A program made the translations under genes and the position numbers. From assembly GCF_000003815.2 (NCBI RefSeq), contig NC_049985.1:3430157-3494156 (forward strand): 64,000 nucleotides of DNA, written 5' to 3'. This DNA is from Branchiostoma floridae (taxonomy: Eukaryota > Chordata > Leptocardii > Amphioxiformes > Branchiostomatidae). Of the stretch, positions 21,827-33,089 are shown piece by piece (positions within the stretch are counted from its first letter, which is position 1; the number at the start of each line of letters is the position of its first letter). Under the pieces are notes generated by a model. That model saw nothing but the letters and a program-made list of their open reading frames with translations, had not been told where the DNA came from and ran no database searches.

Positions 21827-22206
21827 CAGGGTTGGACAAGTTTTCAAAAATTCACTTGTCCTATCGGGCAAGTACATAAAAAAATTTACTTGCCCGAACC
21901 AAATTTTAACTTGCCCGAAATTTAAATTACATTTTTCTATGTATTTTCACTTTGTTTACCTCACTGACGAGAAAGTTTTGATGTGGCCCTATCATCCAGA
22001 ATCGATATTTCTACTGGCTTAAAAATGACATGGTCACTATAGGTAGGCATTCAGCCCCATGTGCTGTCACACTCAGTGGCAATTTGAGCGGGTCACATCT
22101 GGAAATTCTTACTTGCCCGTCTGGCAAGTGGGGAAGCACTTCTGCTTGCCCGAACAGCACTTTTACTTGTCCGGGACAATCGGGCTAATGGACTTGTTTA
22201 TCCCTG
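21827..22206. mobile_element. hAT-like MITE, 380 bp
   Basis: Ends CAGGGTTGGACAAGT (21827) and ACTTGTTTATCCCTG (to 22206) are imperfect inverted repeats starting CAGGG. CAACC immediately flanks both sides (21822-21826 and 22207-22211), a 5 bp match rather than the 8 bp usual for hAT. The interior has repeated inverted CTTGCCCG/CGGGCAAG blocks, which make it strongly self-complementary. No coding capacity. Confidence 0.75.
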
Positions 22207-22264
22207 CAACCGTTATTTTTCAAACCCAGGAACCATAATATCAAACTGATGAGGCCCAATAGTC

Positions 22265-24010
22265 GCTGGCTGGTTGGCTAGTCCTGATATTCTGCCTTTC
22301 ACCGCCAAGCCACTGAGTAAACAGATAGTAAATGAAATGTAAATAACAAATCCAAAATCAGTACCAAGGACATGTCTGCACAACTATAGACATGCATCAA
22401 TCACTCACATCACTCTCGCTAAGATCAAAGTCAATCTGTCTGTCTGTTTGCAAGCAAGTATCAAAAAGCCTCCCTGAGTTCCTCTCTTTGATTGCAGACC
22501 ATTTAGTGTGATATTCTGTCTTTCACAGCCAAGACACTGAGTAAATGAATAGAAAATGAAATGTAAATAACAACTCCATAATTAGAACCAAGGACATGTC
22601 CGCACAGCTCTAGACATTCATCAATCAGTCACATCACCCTCTGTAAGATCAAAGTCAGTCTGTCTGCTACCAAGTATCGGAAAACCTCCCTGAGTTCTTT
22701 TCCTTTGATGGAAGACCATTTAGTTTCCCTCCCCCTGTTCAGTTGTTACTGAACTTCTTGGGCAGTCGTGACCTACCAATAAAAAGATAGTAAATGAAAG
22801 TTTGACTCCTACTCTGTCATAATCAGCAAGAACATGTCTACAAAACTTCACACTTCACTCCCTGTAACATTCAAGCCAGTATGTCTTCCACAGTCTTTGG
22901 AACCATGTATCAGAAAACCTCTCATAGTTGCTATCCTTTGATGCCAAACAATTTAGTTTTCCACCCCCGTTGAGGTGTTTCTTACTGAACTGTGTTCTTG
23001 GGCAGTCATGGCCAACCAATAAAAAGATAATACATGAAAGTTTAACAACACATATATCATCATCATCAAAGGATGTGTCTACTACACAACTTCTCGCATC
23101 ACTCCCTGTAACATTCATTCCTGGATGTCTGCCATAGTCTTTGGAACCATGTATCAGAAAACCTCTCATAGTTGCTATCCTTTGATGCCAAACAATCTAG
23201 TTTCCCTCCCCCATTGAGTTGCTCCTTACTGAACAGTGTTGATGGGCAGTCGTGGCCAACCAATAAAAAGATAGTGAATGAAAGTTTAACAACACATTTA
23301 TCATCATCAAGACTTGTCTACACAACTTCTCACATTGCTCCCTGTAACATTCAATCCAGTATGTCTGCCACAGTCTTTGGAATCACATATCGTAAAACTT
23401 CCCAGAGTTCCTCTCCTTTGATATTAAACCATTTATTTTCCCTCCCCCCGTTGAGGTGTTTCTTACTGAACTGTGTTCTTGGGCAGCCGTGGCCTACCAA
23501 TAAAAAGATAGTAAAGTAAAGTTTAACAACACATATATCATCATCAAGACTTGTCTACACAACTTCTCACATCACTCCCTGCAAAATTCAAACCAGTATG
23601 TCTGCTGAAGTCTTTGGAACCATGTATCAGAAAACCTCTCATAGTTGCTATCCTTTATTTGATGCCAAACAATTTAGTTTCCCACCCCCGTTGAGGTGTT
23701 ACTTACTGAACTCTGTTCTTGGGCAGTAATGGCCAACCAATAACAATATAATAGTAGATGAAAGTGATAAACACAACTCTGTCATCATCAAGAAGAATAT
23801 GTCTACACAATTTCTCACATCACTCCATGTAACATTCAAGCGTGTGTGTCTGCTGCAGTCTTTGCAACCAAGTATCGGAAAACCTTCCAGAGTAACTCTC
23901 CTTTGATGTCGGGCCATTTAGTTTCACTCCCCTCGAGGCGTTGCTTACTGAACTGTGTGCAAGCCATTAGCGTCTTAGCCATGAGAGACTTGAGAAACTT
24001 TCTCCACTTG
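22265..24010. repeat. ~240 bp tandem array, about seven units, ending near the gap
   Basis: Units contain CCTGTAACATTCAAGCCAGT, AACCATGTATCAGAAAACCT, CTTACTGAACTGTGTTCTTG and GGCAGTCATGGCCAACCAAT. The ATTCAA phrase lies at about 22430, 22655, 22870, 23113, 23348, 23584 and 23836, giving a period of about 225-248. The first two units are the most diverged and the middle ones the most alike. Open frames on both strands are by-products of the repeat. Confidence 0.93.
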
Positions 24011-24255
24011 CCTTTGATGATCTTCCCGTAAATGATGCATCGGAGAGAACTTCAGCGCCAAGGATGTTACCAGAGAGTAAAACACGTTCATCTTCTGAAA
24101 TTCTGCACCACACAATCAATGACTTTTAACCACGCAAACTGCTATTGTCATAGGGGGTATTTTGCTTACAAACTGTTGGTGTCATCACTGTCATCCATGA
24201 ATAATAGAACCAGAACCCAACTGGTGTTGTAGAACTCGGCATTTGCGTGTATGAC

Positions 24256-24355
24256 NNNNNNNNNNNNNNNNNNNNNNNNNNNNNNNNNNNNNNNNNNNNN
24301 NNNNNNNNNNNNNNNNNNNNNNNNNNNNNNNNNNNNNNNNNNNNNNNNNNNNNNN
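24256..24355. other. assembly gap of exactly 100 N
   Basis: One hundred unresolved bases, the conventional placeholder for a gap of unknown size. It lies about 250 bp after a seven-unit tandem array, so the gap may hide further array units. Translated frames across it are meaningless. Confidence 0.99.
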
Positions 24356-24777
24356 CAACATAGACAGTATGTGAGCAAAATTCCCTGATGATGAAAGCAG
24401 TTTTTGTAGCATGCAGTTTCATCGGTCTAACTCATCTCTCTTAGCTAGCTTTCTTGTGATAGCATGACAAGATTCAAACCAAGGACATCCAGTTTCTGGG
24501 CAAAGCACCCCACCACACCATATTGCATGCTTCCACAGAAAATTTCACTGTCAGACTGGTCCTGATTTGATAAGGAAAACTATTGCTGTTCCGCAACAAA
24601 GTTTGGCAGCATGATGTCTAACGCTGCAGTTGACGAGGACGTATTGGAAAAGCACTGCCAACACTCATGGTCAATATTGCCCTGTCAGGCTCCTGCATTA
24701 TCTCTTCTACAGGACATACAAAAATCAACTGCTGCCAATACTCCAATTTTCTGCTTGTGTATCCAAACTTTATCTTT

Positions 24778-25510
24778 AGCCGGGCACACCAATGTAGTTT
24801 GCTGTTTCTCATGACTAAGAATAAGAAAGCAGGCCATACCAATTTAGTTTGATATTTGTCTTCTTCTCCTTTGCATATCGATCATAGTTAGGATGTAAAA
24901 CCTACTCTCCAAGAAAATGTCTTTGGTTTTGCTGATGAAAGATATCAGATGTTATCTGAAACATCTGATCATTTCCAAAATCATTTCCAGTTGCTTGAGT
25001 AACTGCTAGTTGGCATATCTTATTACCTGGATGTCTGACCATCATTGACGTGGTTTGATAATCCTTGGATATTTTCAGGAAAAAAATTGGAGATACAGGA
25101 CAAATAAAAACACTCTTAGAAAGTTTTTGCCAAAAGTCTGTGGTGTAGAGAGGGGCAAATATAACAAACAATAGCAGAAATTTTTCAAGTTGGTCTTTTT
25201 GCTATCTTATGATTTCCCCTGCCAATGACACACTATAGTACTACTGTACTAGTAACCATAAATTTAGTGAATGGCAGTCTTTTTTTTTAATTTGAAAACA
25301 CAACAGCGACAATTCTGAGAATCAAGAAATAAAATTGGTGTAGCCTGCCTATCTCTAGATATTTGTATCCACTTCTTAAGTTGCTACATTACAATTTTCC
25401 CTACCAACATCGCACTGTTGTACTAGACTATGAATTTCCATTTTTCAAAATTTTGGAAATAGAAGACAGACAATCTGAAGGTCATCAAATAGAATTGGTG
25501 TGGCCTGGCT
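24778..25510. repeat. nested Harbinger-like MITE ends and a duplicated ~175 bp unit
   Basis: Two left-type ends occur (GGGCACACCAATGTAGTTTG at 24782, GGCCATACCAATTTAGTTTG at 24833) and two right-type ends (AAATAAAATTGGTGTAGCC at about 25328, AATAGAATTGGTGTGGCC at about 25487). The right ends sit in a direct duplication (about 25175-25360 and 25365-25515) that includes TGCTAC/TGCTATC, TTTCCC and TATTTTTATCC-type phrases. A nested or duplicated MITE is the simplest reading. Confidence 0.55.
24983..25045 (-). mobile_element. inverted copy of the GAAGGTTAGACATCCAGG family
   Basis: TCCAGTTGCTTGAGTAACTG and ATCTTATTACCTGGATGTCT match the reverse complement of the segment at 7043-7144 (or its right arm directly). 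It lies inside the nested MITE region at 24778-25510. Confidence 0.65.
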
Positions 25511-25774
25511 ATCTCAAAATATTTTTATCCGCCTTTCCTGTGACCCATGCTGCAACGAAGGTTAAGGTCGGCCGCTTTTCTTCCAATCATTTATCTTATT
25601 CTCTCTCTGGGACCGTCTTAACTTGATTATGACCGAAGATAGGTTAAATTGTTCCACCCATTACATTTCAGGTATCCTGTCTGGAAATCGATGTTGGCAT
25701 TTATCCAATTGCTGCAGTTTGGCTTGATAATGGCAATGGCAATTGCCTGTGCCTCTATCTAAAAACCGGTGAAG

Positions 25775-26010
25775 TGGCCAAATGCGTAGAGTGTTTCATT
25801 CCATAGTGTATAGGTTAGATCCCGGTCAAGTCATACCAAAGATGATACATGCTGCTTTCTCTGCTTAGCACTAAAATCAGCAATAGGTAAAGATTAACAT
25901 GGTAGTTGAATACCCATTCTATAGTGATTGCCCAAAGTTTTGTGGCCCAAGATCTATTGAAATAGAGATGGGCACCACCATATGCCATAGAATTTAACAC
26001 CTTTGGTTTT
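25775..26010 (+). mobile_element. tRNA-derived SINE, decayed copy
   Basis: It shares ATACATGCTGCTTTCTCTGC, TTAGCACT, TAGTGATTGC, TGTGGCCCA and GAGATGGGCACC with the better preserved copy at 44129-44390. The B box has decayed to GTTAGATCCC (about 25813). No target duplication is visible, so it is older than the other copy. Confidence 0.8.
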
Positions 26011-27270
26011 GTTGGGACACAGAGGCTAGCTATATTACATGTATATAGTATTTGGATCTAGCAAAGATGGAATCTCTGATCATGACACATCAAATTCAGG
26101 ACTTCTAAGGCGATAACTTGCAGTTTGGCTTCATCCTAATTTGAACAGGTATGTGCTCTGCAATAACCTAGCTCTCTGGGACGGTAGGCAAGCACTGATA
26201 TGCATCCGTCCAAACCTCTGTAGGTCATCATTGCTGTGATTCAATAATGTTTCCCATCATTGATGCTTCAGGGAAGATCTTTTGATGACATTTTCATGAC
26301 ATTTTCCTCCAACTTGTGCTATCTTCTTCATGAAATGTTAGAATGGAGATGATGGATATGGTGGTACTAGTACTTGAATGTCATTCACTGTTTTCTTGTT
26401 TTTACCTTAAGTTTAAGTTTGTTATTTCTTTACTTATCAATCTTGGATACAGATTATTGGTTGTTCTTTCAGCTGTGTAGGTCTGATGTCCAAGGAGCTC
26501 ATAACAGGTAACTAAGATAAAAACTTGGGAGACTACACAAATGAGACAAAATTTAATCAATCAATCAATCAAACAAGCAAATTATTTTCTGGTAGTCAGT
26601 TTCCATTTTTAGAAAATTATGAAAGGTCGGAATATTGACATTAAGAAACAGAACTTAGGGGAAAGTTTGGACCCCAGCACACACAGTTTCAGGGTTGACC
26701 AGAGTCAGATGTTAGTTTCCTCCCTGCCCTGTTTTCATAATGTTCTCAAAAAGTCAAATGGAAGAATTTTGTATATAAATATAGGAGAACTAAAGAAATT
26801 TATTGGTGTGGCCTCAAGAATTTGATAGTAATAATCAATGTTTCTCTTACTATCACCAATTATGGCACCGTGAGGTCACCGTCAACCTGACAACTACCCG
26901 AAGATGCCGTGCCCAGAAGAGCACACATCCATCACTTGTGACAAACTCTGTGTTCGATATCGGCATATGGATTTTTACCTCGCCAAATATGCAGCATATT
27001 TCACCCAGATAAGAAGCGATATGAATCATGTCATCCTGTCCCCAGAAGTTTTTATTGACTCCAGCGCGACGAAGTTCCCAAGGCCAATGTGATCATTGTC
27101 GACGGCAACTTGGTCGCAAATCAATGTAACGAGAAATTGGTTGGGGACTGAGAAGGCCCGGAGGGCAACAGTGTGCCAGAAACTGCCGTTGTTTGGTCAC
27201 TTCCGCAAAGAGTTGGAGGACACAGACTGCTAACTTCTGAGGGGAACTTCTGAGTTTAAAAAAAGGAACT
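26011..27270. other. noncoding stretch with a conserved-looking block
   Basis: A right-type Harbinger-like end (TTTATTGGTGTGGCC) lies at about 26798-26813. The part at 26850-27200 is GC-balanced and non-repetitive and has several overlapping short open frames on both strands, none of a known family. It could be a conserved noncoding element or contain short exons. Microsatellite-like TCAATCAATCAATCAA is at about 26553. Confidence 0.25.
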
Positions 27271-27273
27271 ACC

Positions 27274-27540
27274 AACAAAAGGCCAGTATGAGACTTACTA
27301 CAGTTTTTGCAAAACAAGAAATGGTTAGACTGTAGTGTTATTGATAATAGTCTTATGCTGAACAACCAAACCAATAAATAAATTGTACTTTAGAACAGTT
27401 TTGAATATTGTACATTAGACATTCAGGTGAAACATAACAAACAAGAGGCCATATTGGACTTGCTACAGAAACTTTTGCAAAACAACAGAACAGTTTTTAT
27501 CGTACATTGTACTCAGAATATTTTTATTGATAATTGTCCT
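27274..27540. repeat. two direct copies of a ~105 bp unit
   Basis: CAACAAAAGGCCAGTATGAG and ACAAACAAGAGGCCATATTGGA begin the two copies (about 27269, 27436). Both continue through TTTTGCAAAACAA and a TTATTGATAATAGTC/TTGATAATTGTCC end. Confidence 0.75.
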
Positions 27541-27554
27541 GCCCTTGTCCAATT

Positions 27555-27765
27555 CTATTTATATGGTATAGAAGACATTTCCAGTCACATCTTATGTGCT
27601 AGTATTGACCTATTCTGCCAGTTCATTCTACTGATGCTTAAGTAGAGTGATGGATGTCATTCACAGGAAGAAATTTCTGTATCTTATTGATTGATTTGTC
27701 TTTAAATATGAATTGCTTAGATTGGCATTCAAACCATAAAGCCATTTGAAGGAAGAGATTCCCAG
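27555..27765. repeat. direct repeat, partner at 30100-30305
   Basis: GAAGACATTTCCAGTCACAT, TTGACCTATTCTGCC, GGATGTCATTCA and TTTGTCTTTAAATATGAAT match the segment at about 30107-30300 at roughly 80% identity. The duplication is 2.5 kb apart and flanks the SINE and GC-rich element at 27957-29527. Confidence 0.85.
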
Positions 27766-27956
27766 TTTCCTTAAAGAAGATGCAGACTGCAGTACAACTT
27801 TTTTGAAGTGGTCAACCAATCATAATCAAGCTACCGCTGTTCCCCACCTTGGTTTAAGATTGATTGTGGCGCTTCTTGGGTTGTGCATATACATTTTGTA
27901 TCTTCATCTATCTTCCTGCACCTCTAGAGACCAGCTCTTGCCAACTGTTGCATGTT

Positions 27957-28300
27957 GACGTAGTCTAGTGGTAAGGGACCTGACCTGTGGATCAACAAGT
28001 TGTGAGTTTGAATCCCAACTGTGTCATCTAACACGCACACTAAGTTTGTGCCAAATGGCAACCGTTCAAGACCCTTACAACAGTGGTATTGAGGTCACAT
28101 GAGTAATCGCTGAATGGCAGCCACTCCAGACCCTTGCAACAGTCGTATTGAGTTCAACTAAGTTAGCGCCAAATGGCAGCCGCTCCAGACCCTTGCGATC
28201 TAGCCCTGCCTACTGTTAACTTCTGACAATTCAGCCCCTGGCTGCAAAGAGACAGTAGTTGGCCCAATATCAATAACAGTAACCCCTGGAAAGGGTGGTA
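27957..28300 (+). mobile_element. tRNA-derived SINE with duplicated body
   Basis: TAGTCTAGTGGTAAGG (27961) and GAGTTTGAATCCC (28004) fit pol III A and B boxes at tRNA spacing. The body carries a ~65 bp tandem duplication with GCCAAATGGCAGCCGCTCCA, GACCCTTGCAACAG and variants (28050-28200). The right end is not certain; AATTCAGCCCCTGGCTGC near 28230 recurs at about 31290. Confidence 0.6.
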
Positions 28301-28304
28301 GTCC

Positions 28305-29527
28305 TTAAGCCCCCTTTACAAATCAAGAATTCAGCTTGGCCGAGTTGTTGGCGAGCTCCAAATGGACATTTTCGGCCGGAGTATGCCGGCGTTTTGCCAA
28401 TTATACGGGCTTCGACCGATTTTTAGCAGCTCGGCCAGCGTTTGCGGGGCACTTGCAGCTGCGCTTAATTTCAGCGAGGCCTCGGCGGCGAGCGTTGAGC
28501 TCGGAGAGCTCGTCAATGGGTTGCCTGTAGCTTGACCGGAGCTTGTCCGAGCAATGGCCAAGACTTGGTCAATACTCGGGCGGCAACCCGACGGTTTTTG
28601 ACTATCTTTTTCCGGTCGGAGTTTGCCCGAACTCTTCGGCCTCGCGCCAGACTCGTTCGGGCTTCCTGCAATAACCGGACAATATTCCGTCCGACTTTTA
28701 ACTAGTTTGGCGTGCTTTGGGCGATTGTTGTGCTGGTGTCGCTGGGAGCTTGGGAGGGCTCCGGCAGAATTTAACTATCACTTAATCAATTTGACACCTG
28801 TGTTGAACAAGTCCCTTTGTTTTGGGCTTTCATCTTTTAAATAGTTTGTTCCGAAATATAAGATACTGAATAAAGACTACTGTATGAACTTTTCTAAAAA
28901 AGCTGCGTACCTTTTATAATATAAGGCAATTGAACACCAAGCTTAAGACAGTACTTCCTATTCATTTTTTGCCATAGGTTTGGATGTGTGAGATCATATA
29001 TTCTTCATGTCTACAGGCTTCCAGTCTGAAACTCGGACGGCATTTGCCGGCCTTCGCTCGAGGTTCGCCCAAGGTTTGCCCGAGTTTCGCCCGATTTCAG
29101 CTGTGTACTAATTACTGTATTATGATGAATAGACTGGTCTGTTCACTTTGTGGCTCTTGTGGTAGTTTTTTGGATTGGTGTATCACAACATTTATGTTGA
29201 TATTATTGTTTTCAGTGCGCCCGTCCACTCCACTCATGTCCTACATATATCTCGCAACTCAGAAATTAAATTTTACACAAATATTGGCTTTTTACAAGGT
29301 TAGTCAGTTCTGATTTCGTCCATGTTCAAGACATAGTACAATATCATTAACAAATTATAATCAGTTGTTTTGGACGGACGTCGAACGGGCTCCGTCCATT
29401 TGTAAAGGGGGCAGATTTTCAGCGAAAATACACTGTCAGCCGATACTCGGGCGATGTTGAAATTCGGCAAGCTCTGGCCGATCTACAAATTCGGCCGGCG
29501 TCCGCATGAATTGTAAAGCCGGCTTTA
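28305..29527. mobile_element. GC-rich 1.2 kb element with GCCCCCTTTACAAAT ends
   Basis: The left end AGCCCCCTTTACAAATCAAG (28308) is inverted relative to ATTGTAAAGCCGGCTTTA (to 29527) and also to ATTTGTAAAGGGGGCAG (29398-29414). So there are two right-type ends, which suggests nesting or a duplicated terminus. Subterminal CGGCCGAG/TTCGGC/GCCCGA motifs are dense. The interior at about 28790-29000 and 29110-29360 is AT-rich. No transposase frame is recognised. Confidence 0.65.
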
Positions 29528-30099
29528 GAACAGGATGTTAAGCCATGCTCCACTGTTTACATGTTGAACAGAGCTAGGAGAATTTTCCTGGTACAACGAA
29601 CCTGTATCTACTGTTCTCTGTCATGATTGGTGGAAGTTTAGCTCAACTGTCCTATGAGTCCATTTGAGCCAAGCTAAAATTTAGTTTGAGATTACCAATT
29701 TTACTTTTTTAGTTGCAGAGAGTTGGTAAAGGTGTGTCCATGAAAGAAGATGGACAGTAGCACTACATTGTAGTCTTGCTGTTCTACTCCTTTTTCTGAA
29801 AAAAGCCCACTTATTACAAGTCCAAGGAAGGGACAGTCCATTCCTTTCAACCTTTATGATACTTTCTGAGTGAAAATACTGTAGCAAAGAAGTGTCTGTT
29901 GTTATGAGATAACACAGGGAGACTCTCCAAATGCATCATTTCTAGTCACTGTGAACCCACTAATGGCCACAAAATGGCACAAAGGCATTTTGCATGGGTG
30001 TTGTATCTTTTTAACAAAAGTCTTTTCAATCTGCTCGGGTATTTACAGAGAGACATTTCCGGTATATGCAATGTCAACCTGGGCTTTGCAAATGGCGGT
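29528..30099. other. noncoding stretch, nothing recognised
   Basis: No repeat boundary, RNA gene or known protein family is visible here. Confidence 0.35.
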
Positions 30100-30305
30100 T
30101 CAGGGTATGAAAGACATTTCCAGTTACATCTTATGTACTTGTATTAACCTGTTCTGCAAGTTCACTTCTAGTGATCCCGAAGAAGAGTGTTGGATGTCAT
30201 TCAAAACATCTGTAAGTAATATCTGTATCTTATCCAGTTATAGACATTTATTTGTCTTTAAATATGAATAGCTAAGACTGTCATTCAAACAATTTGAAGG
30301 CATTT
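30100..30305. repeat. direct repeat, partner at 27555-27765
   Basis: Second copy of the unit described at 27555. Similar short peptides in both copies come from the shared DNA and give no sign of a protein family. Confidence 0.85.
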
Positions 30306-30429
30306 ACGGTGTAGCAAGTAACCCATGGTTGGTGTTTTATGCCAAAGGGCAGCTATACCAGCCAAGTCAAGACACTACCTTAACGTCTATGTACAGATTG
30401 CATTGTTGAATCTATCACTCTTGCCTAAC

Positions 30430-31128
30430 TAACACTATCCACACACATCTGTAAACATGCCTGTCACTGGTGCTGAACACAATCACATACAGTCAAACTC
30501 ACCTGTCCCTGGTGCTGAACATCATCCACATACAGTTAGACACACCTGTCCTTGGTGCTGAACACTACTGACACACAGCCAAACACACCTGTCCCTGGTG
30601 CTGAACACTATTCACAAACAGCCAAACACACCTGTCCCTGGTGCTGAACACCATCCACACACAGGTTAACATACCTGTCCCTGGTGCTGAATGCCATCAA
30701 ACACAGTCAAACGCACCTGTCCCTGGTGCTGAACATCATCCACATACAGGTAGACACACCTGTCCCTGGTGCTGAACACCATCCACACACCGGCAAACAC
30801 ACCTGTCCTTGGTGCTGAACACCATTCACACACAGTCAAATACACCTGTCCCTGGTGCTGAGCACCATCTACACACAGGTAACACGCCTGTCCCTGGTGC
30901 TGAACACTATTCACACACAGATAACATACCTGTCCCTGGTGCTGAACACCATCCACACACAGCCAAACACACCTATCCCTGGTGCTGAACACCATCCACA
31001 TACATCCAAACACACCTGTTCCTGTTGCACAACACCATCCACACACAGCCAAACACACCTGCCATTGGTGCTGAAAACCATTCACACATAGGTATTTCAA
31101 CCTGTGCCTGGTGCTGAACACATCCTAT
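30430..31128. repeat. 43 bp minisatellite, about 16 units
   Basis: The unit is CACCTGTCCCTGGTGCTGAA followed by CACCATCCACACACAGCCAA and ACA. Starts at 30543, 30586 and 30629 fix the period at 43. The minus strand is open for 151 codons (30666-31121) with Cys/Val/Gln/His-rich repeats, but 43 is not a multiple of three and no start context or family supports it. Confidence 0.96.
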
Positions 31129-31326
31129 TTAGTTACCTTACCTAGTACAGGTGTAGGTGACGATAGATTACTCCATGAATTGCAGTTGCAAACTACAACT
31201 CTGTAAAGAAAAATGTGTAATCAAGTTTAAGTGTGCTTACTTAATCATGATTGTCAAATTAAGGCTTTAGATACATGTACAACAAGACACAATTCAGCCT
31301 CTGGCTGCTAGATCCTTTTTTTACGA

Positions 31327-31330
<4 letters not shown>

Positions 31331-31375
<45 letters not shown>
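31331..31375. repeat. (TTGA)n microsatellite
   Basis: About eleven perfect units of the tetranucleotide, next to a GGCCACACC Harbinger-like end at 31383. Confidence 0.97.
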
Positions 31376-31779
31376 AAAGGTAAGGCCACACCTATGCTAT
31401 AAGCTGCTCTTGAGGTCCGGTACCTTAGTTTAGAACAGTTTCAAGGAGCGAATACTGTTATATTCAAGTTTCCTCCCAGCCCTCGGTTTCTATCGTGTCC
31501 TCTTGCTGAATTTTTTACTGTTGAAAGTCTGAGCTTCAACAAAATGATTTGATGTGGCCTTCTCTATTGGCCATGAACTGAAGGACAGCAACAAAAACTA
31601 TCTTATCTTCCTGCCCCTTCTATAACAGTGCTATAATGATACACTATGCACTAAGTGACATAGGAGAGCAAAAAGTGCAGACGTTACAATTACGTTATCT
31701 GTACTGATAACAGTTAGTGAGAGTTATAGCATTGGAAATGTCTGTGTGCATTTTATGGGTTGTGTGGTAAACTACATAT

Positions 31780-32110
31780 AAATGCTAGGGATGCATGTAT
31801 TGCTCAAGAAGATAAAATTGTCACATACAAATAGATATACTGTCGCATGCTACAGGAAAGTTATTGGGACGGTATGGTCCACTATATATATTTTACCAGT
31901 CGGGCAAAGGAAATTTGTGTATGACATAGCACTGTATCTAGTACCAGTTTACTGTACTTATCATCAGCCCATCTTGTTATACATGACTGTGCTGTTATTG
32001 ATAATGTTTTGTTGTTCTGTATGTAGCCTCGTCAATATAGCTAGTAGTTGTTATTGGTTGCCATACATTGTACCTTGTGCAAGTGATGAGCAATAAAGTT
32101 AATTCATTCT
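31780..32110 (+). other. possible 3' UTR end of a plus-strand transcript
   Basis: AATAAA at 32092-32097 follows TGTA-rich sequence (TGTATGTAG, ATTGTACCTTGTG) typical of 3' UTRs. It faces the minus-strand AATAAA at 32238-32243, so two convergent transcripts may end within 150 bp. No coding exon for the plus transcript is identified. Confidence 0.25.
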
Positions 32111-32238
32111 GTGACCTGTGACAGCTTAGTATTTTGATAACGTTAACAAGGTTTAGAAAAAACATTTCCATTTTTTTCCATGATATTATACATTTAAAAG
32201 ACCTGAACCCTACAAAGCAAACATGTACAATGAAGTCT

Positions 32239-32450
32239 TTATTCAATGTAACCTCTCTGCTGTCCAGTCTTGTATGGTTCTCCACAGTCCATATAGCGCT
32301 TAATGTCCGTTACAAAGTCTGACGTTGGCACGTTGCCAAGGAAACGGTCACGTAAGTCTCTGATTGAACGCTTCATTTTCGGAATAGCTTTACTTACAGA
32401 CTTGCGAAGATCTAGGGAAAGGGCCTGCCAAATACGCCCAGACAGCAAAT
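32239..32450 (-). CDS. candidate terminal coding exon of an unknown gene
   Basis: On the minus strand a frame runs from a possible acceptor (GCTGCTAACAG, plus-strand 32451-32461) to a TAA at 32239-32241, about 70 codons. The predicted tail is basic and soluble, with MKRSIRDLRDRFLGN and a C terminus GEPYKTGQQRGYIE. The stop overlaps AATAAA (plus-strand TTTATT, 32238-32243), the compact layout of a last exon. An in-frame stop upstream requires splicing. I do not recognise the family. A 62-codon frame on the plus strand overlaps it, so coding is not proven. Confidence 0.3.
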
Positions 32451-32589
32451 CTGTTAGCAGCACGGACTATTCAGGAACAAAGTCCTTAAGATGACTAATA
32501 GAGAATGTGAGTGATTGACTATTAATGGAATGGGATAGAAGAGAAAATGGGGGGATAGGGGATGTGTATTGACTCACATATCACCCTTA

Positions 32590-32957
32590 GGCCACACCAA
32601 TTTAATTTCTTGGTTCACGGATTTTTTCATAAAAAATATGGAGCAAGAGGGCAAAATAAAGATAAAAATAAAAATTGTAAAATGGTTTGGGTAAAGGTAA
32701 TGACTAATCCAAAACATAAAGAAAAAAAGTTTTCAGCTTGAAAAAAGTACAAAAACACTATTATTGTACAATGACAGTACCTGTACCCACACTTTAAGGA
32801 GCTTATAATATAAAGGCCAATTTGCTACACCAGAAAGTTGGTGAATGGTTTCATTAATGGTGAAAATTTTCTGAGTGGTAATTTTTATTTTTATTCATTT
32901 TTTCCAAAAAATAGGAGCGAGCAAATCCGTGAACCAAGAAATTAAATCGGTGTGGCC
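32590..32957. mobile_element. Harbinger-like MITE, intact
   Basis: GGCCACACCAATTTAATTTC (32590) and its inverse AAATTAAATCGGTGTGGCC... (as AAATTAAATCGGTGTGGCC, to 32957) begin TIRs that extend about 55 bp, through TTGGTTCACGGATTT and AAATCCGTGAACCAA. TTA flanks both sides (32587-32589 and 32958-32960), the 3 bp duplication of PIF/Harbinger elements. The interior is AT-rich and noncoding. This is the reference copy for many partial ends in the window. Confidence 0.88.
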
Positions 32958-33089
32958 TTATGAAGCGAGACTGTGCTATGTGAAGTGATTTGGGTGGTGT
33001 AAAGCTTAGGATTCGTGACATGAATTAGAGTTGTTGACTTTGCTGAATTTGAAATGATCTGCTTTTGACTCATTGGTAGGCCTCATTGT

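Noticed and set aside
22265-24010. Tandem array considered as a CRISPR array
   Set aside because: Units are ~240 bp, contiguous and diverged, with no short identical repeats and unique spacers; the genome is animal.
24126-24422. Open frames spanning the N run
   Set aside because: They are produced by translating unknown bases in the assembly gap.
24462-24540. Minus-strand tRNA-like sequence (TGGTTTGAATCTTG as B box)
   Set aside because: The A-box region does not fit and no arm pairing or SINE tail is clear; kept out of the features.
26553-26580. TCAATCAATCAATCAAACAAGCAA as a regulatory site
   Set aside because: A short microsatellite is the simpler reading.
30666-31121. 151-codon minus-strand open frame rich in Cys, Val and His
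   Set aside because: It lies wholly in the 43 bp minisatellite, whose period is not a multiple of three; the repeated peptide is a by-product of stop-free units.
31331-31375. Could the TTGA run be a CRISPR or telomere-like array
   Set aside because: It is a simple tetranucleotide microsatellite without spacers.
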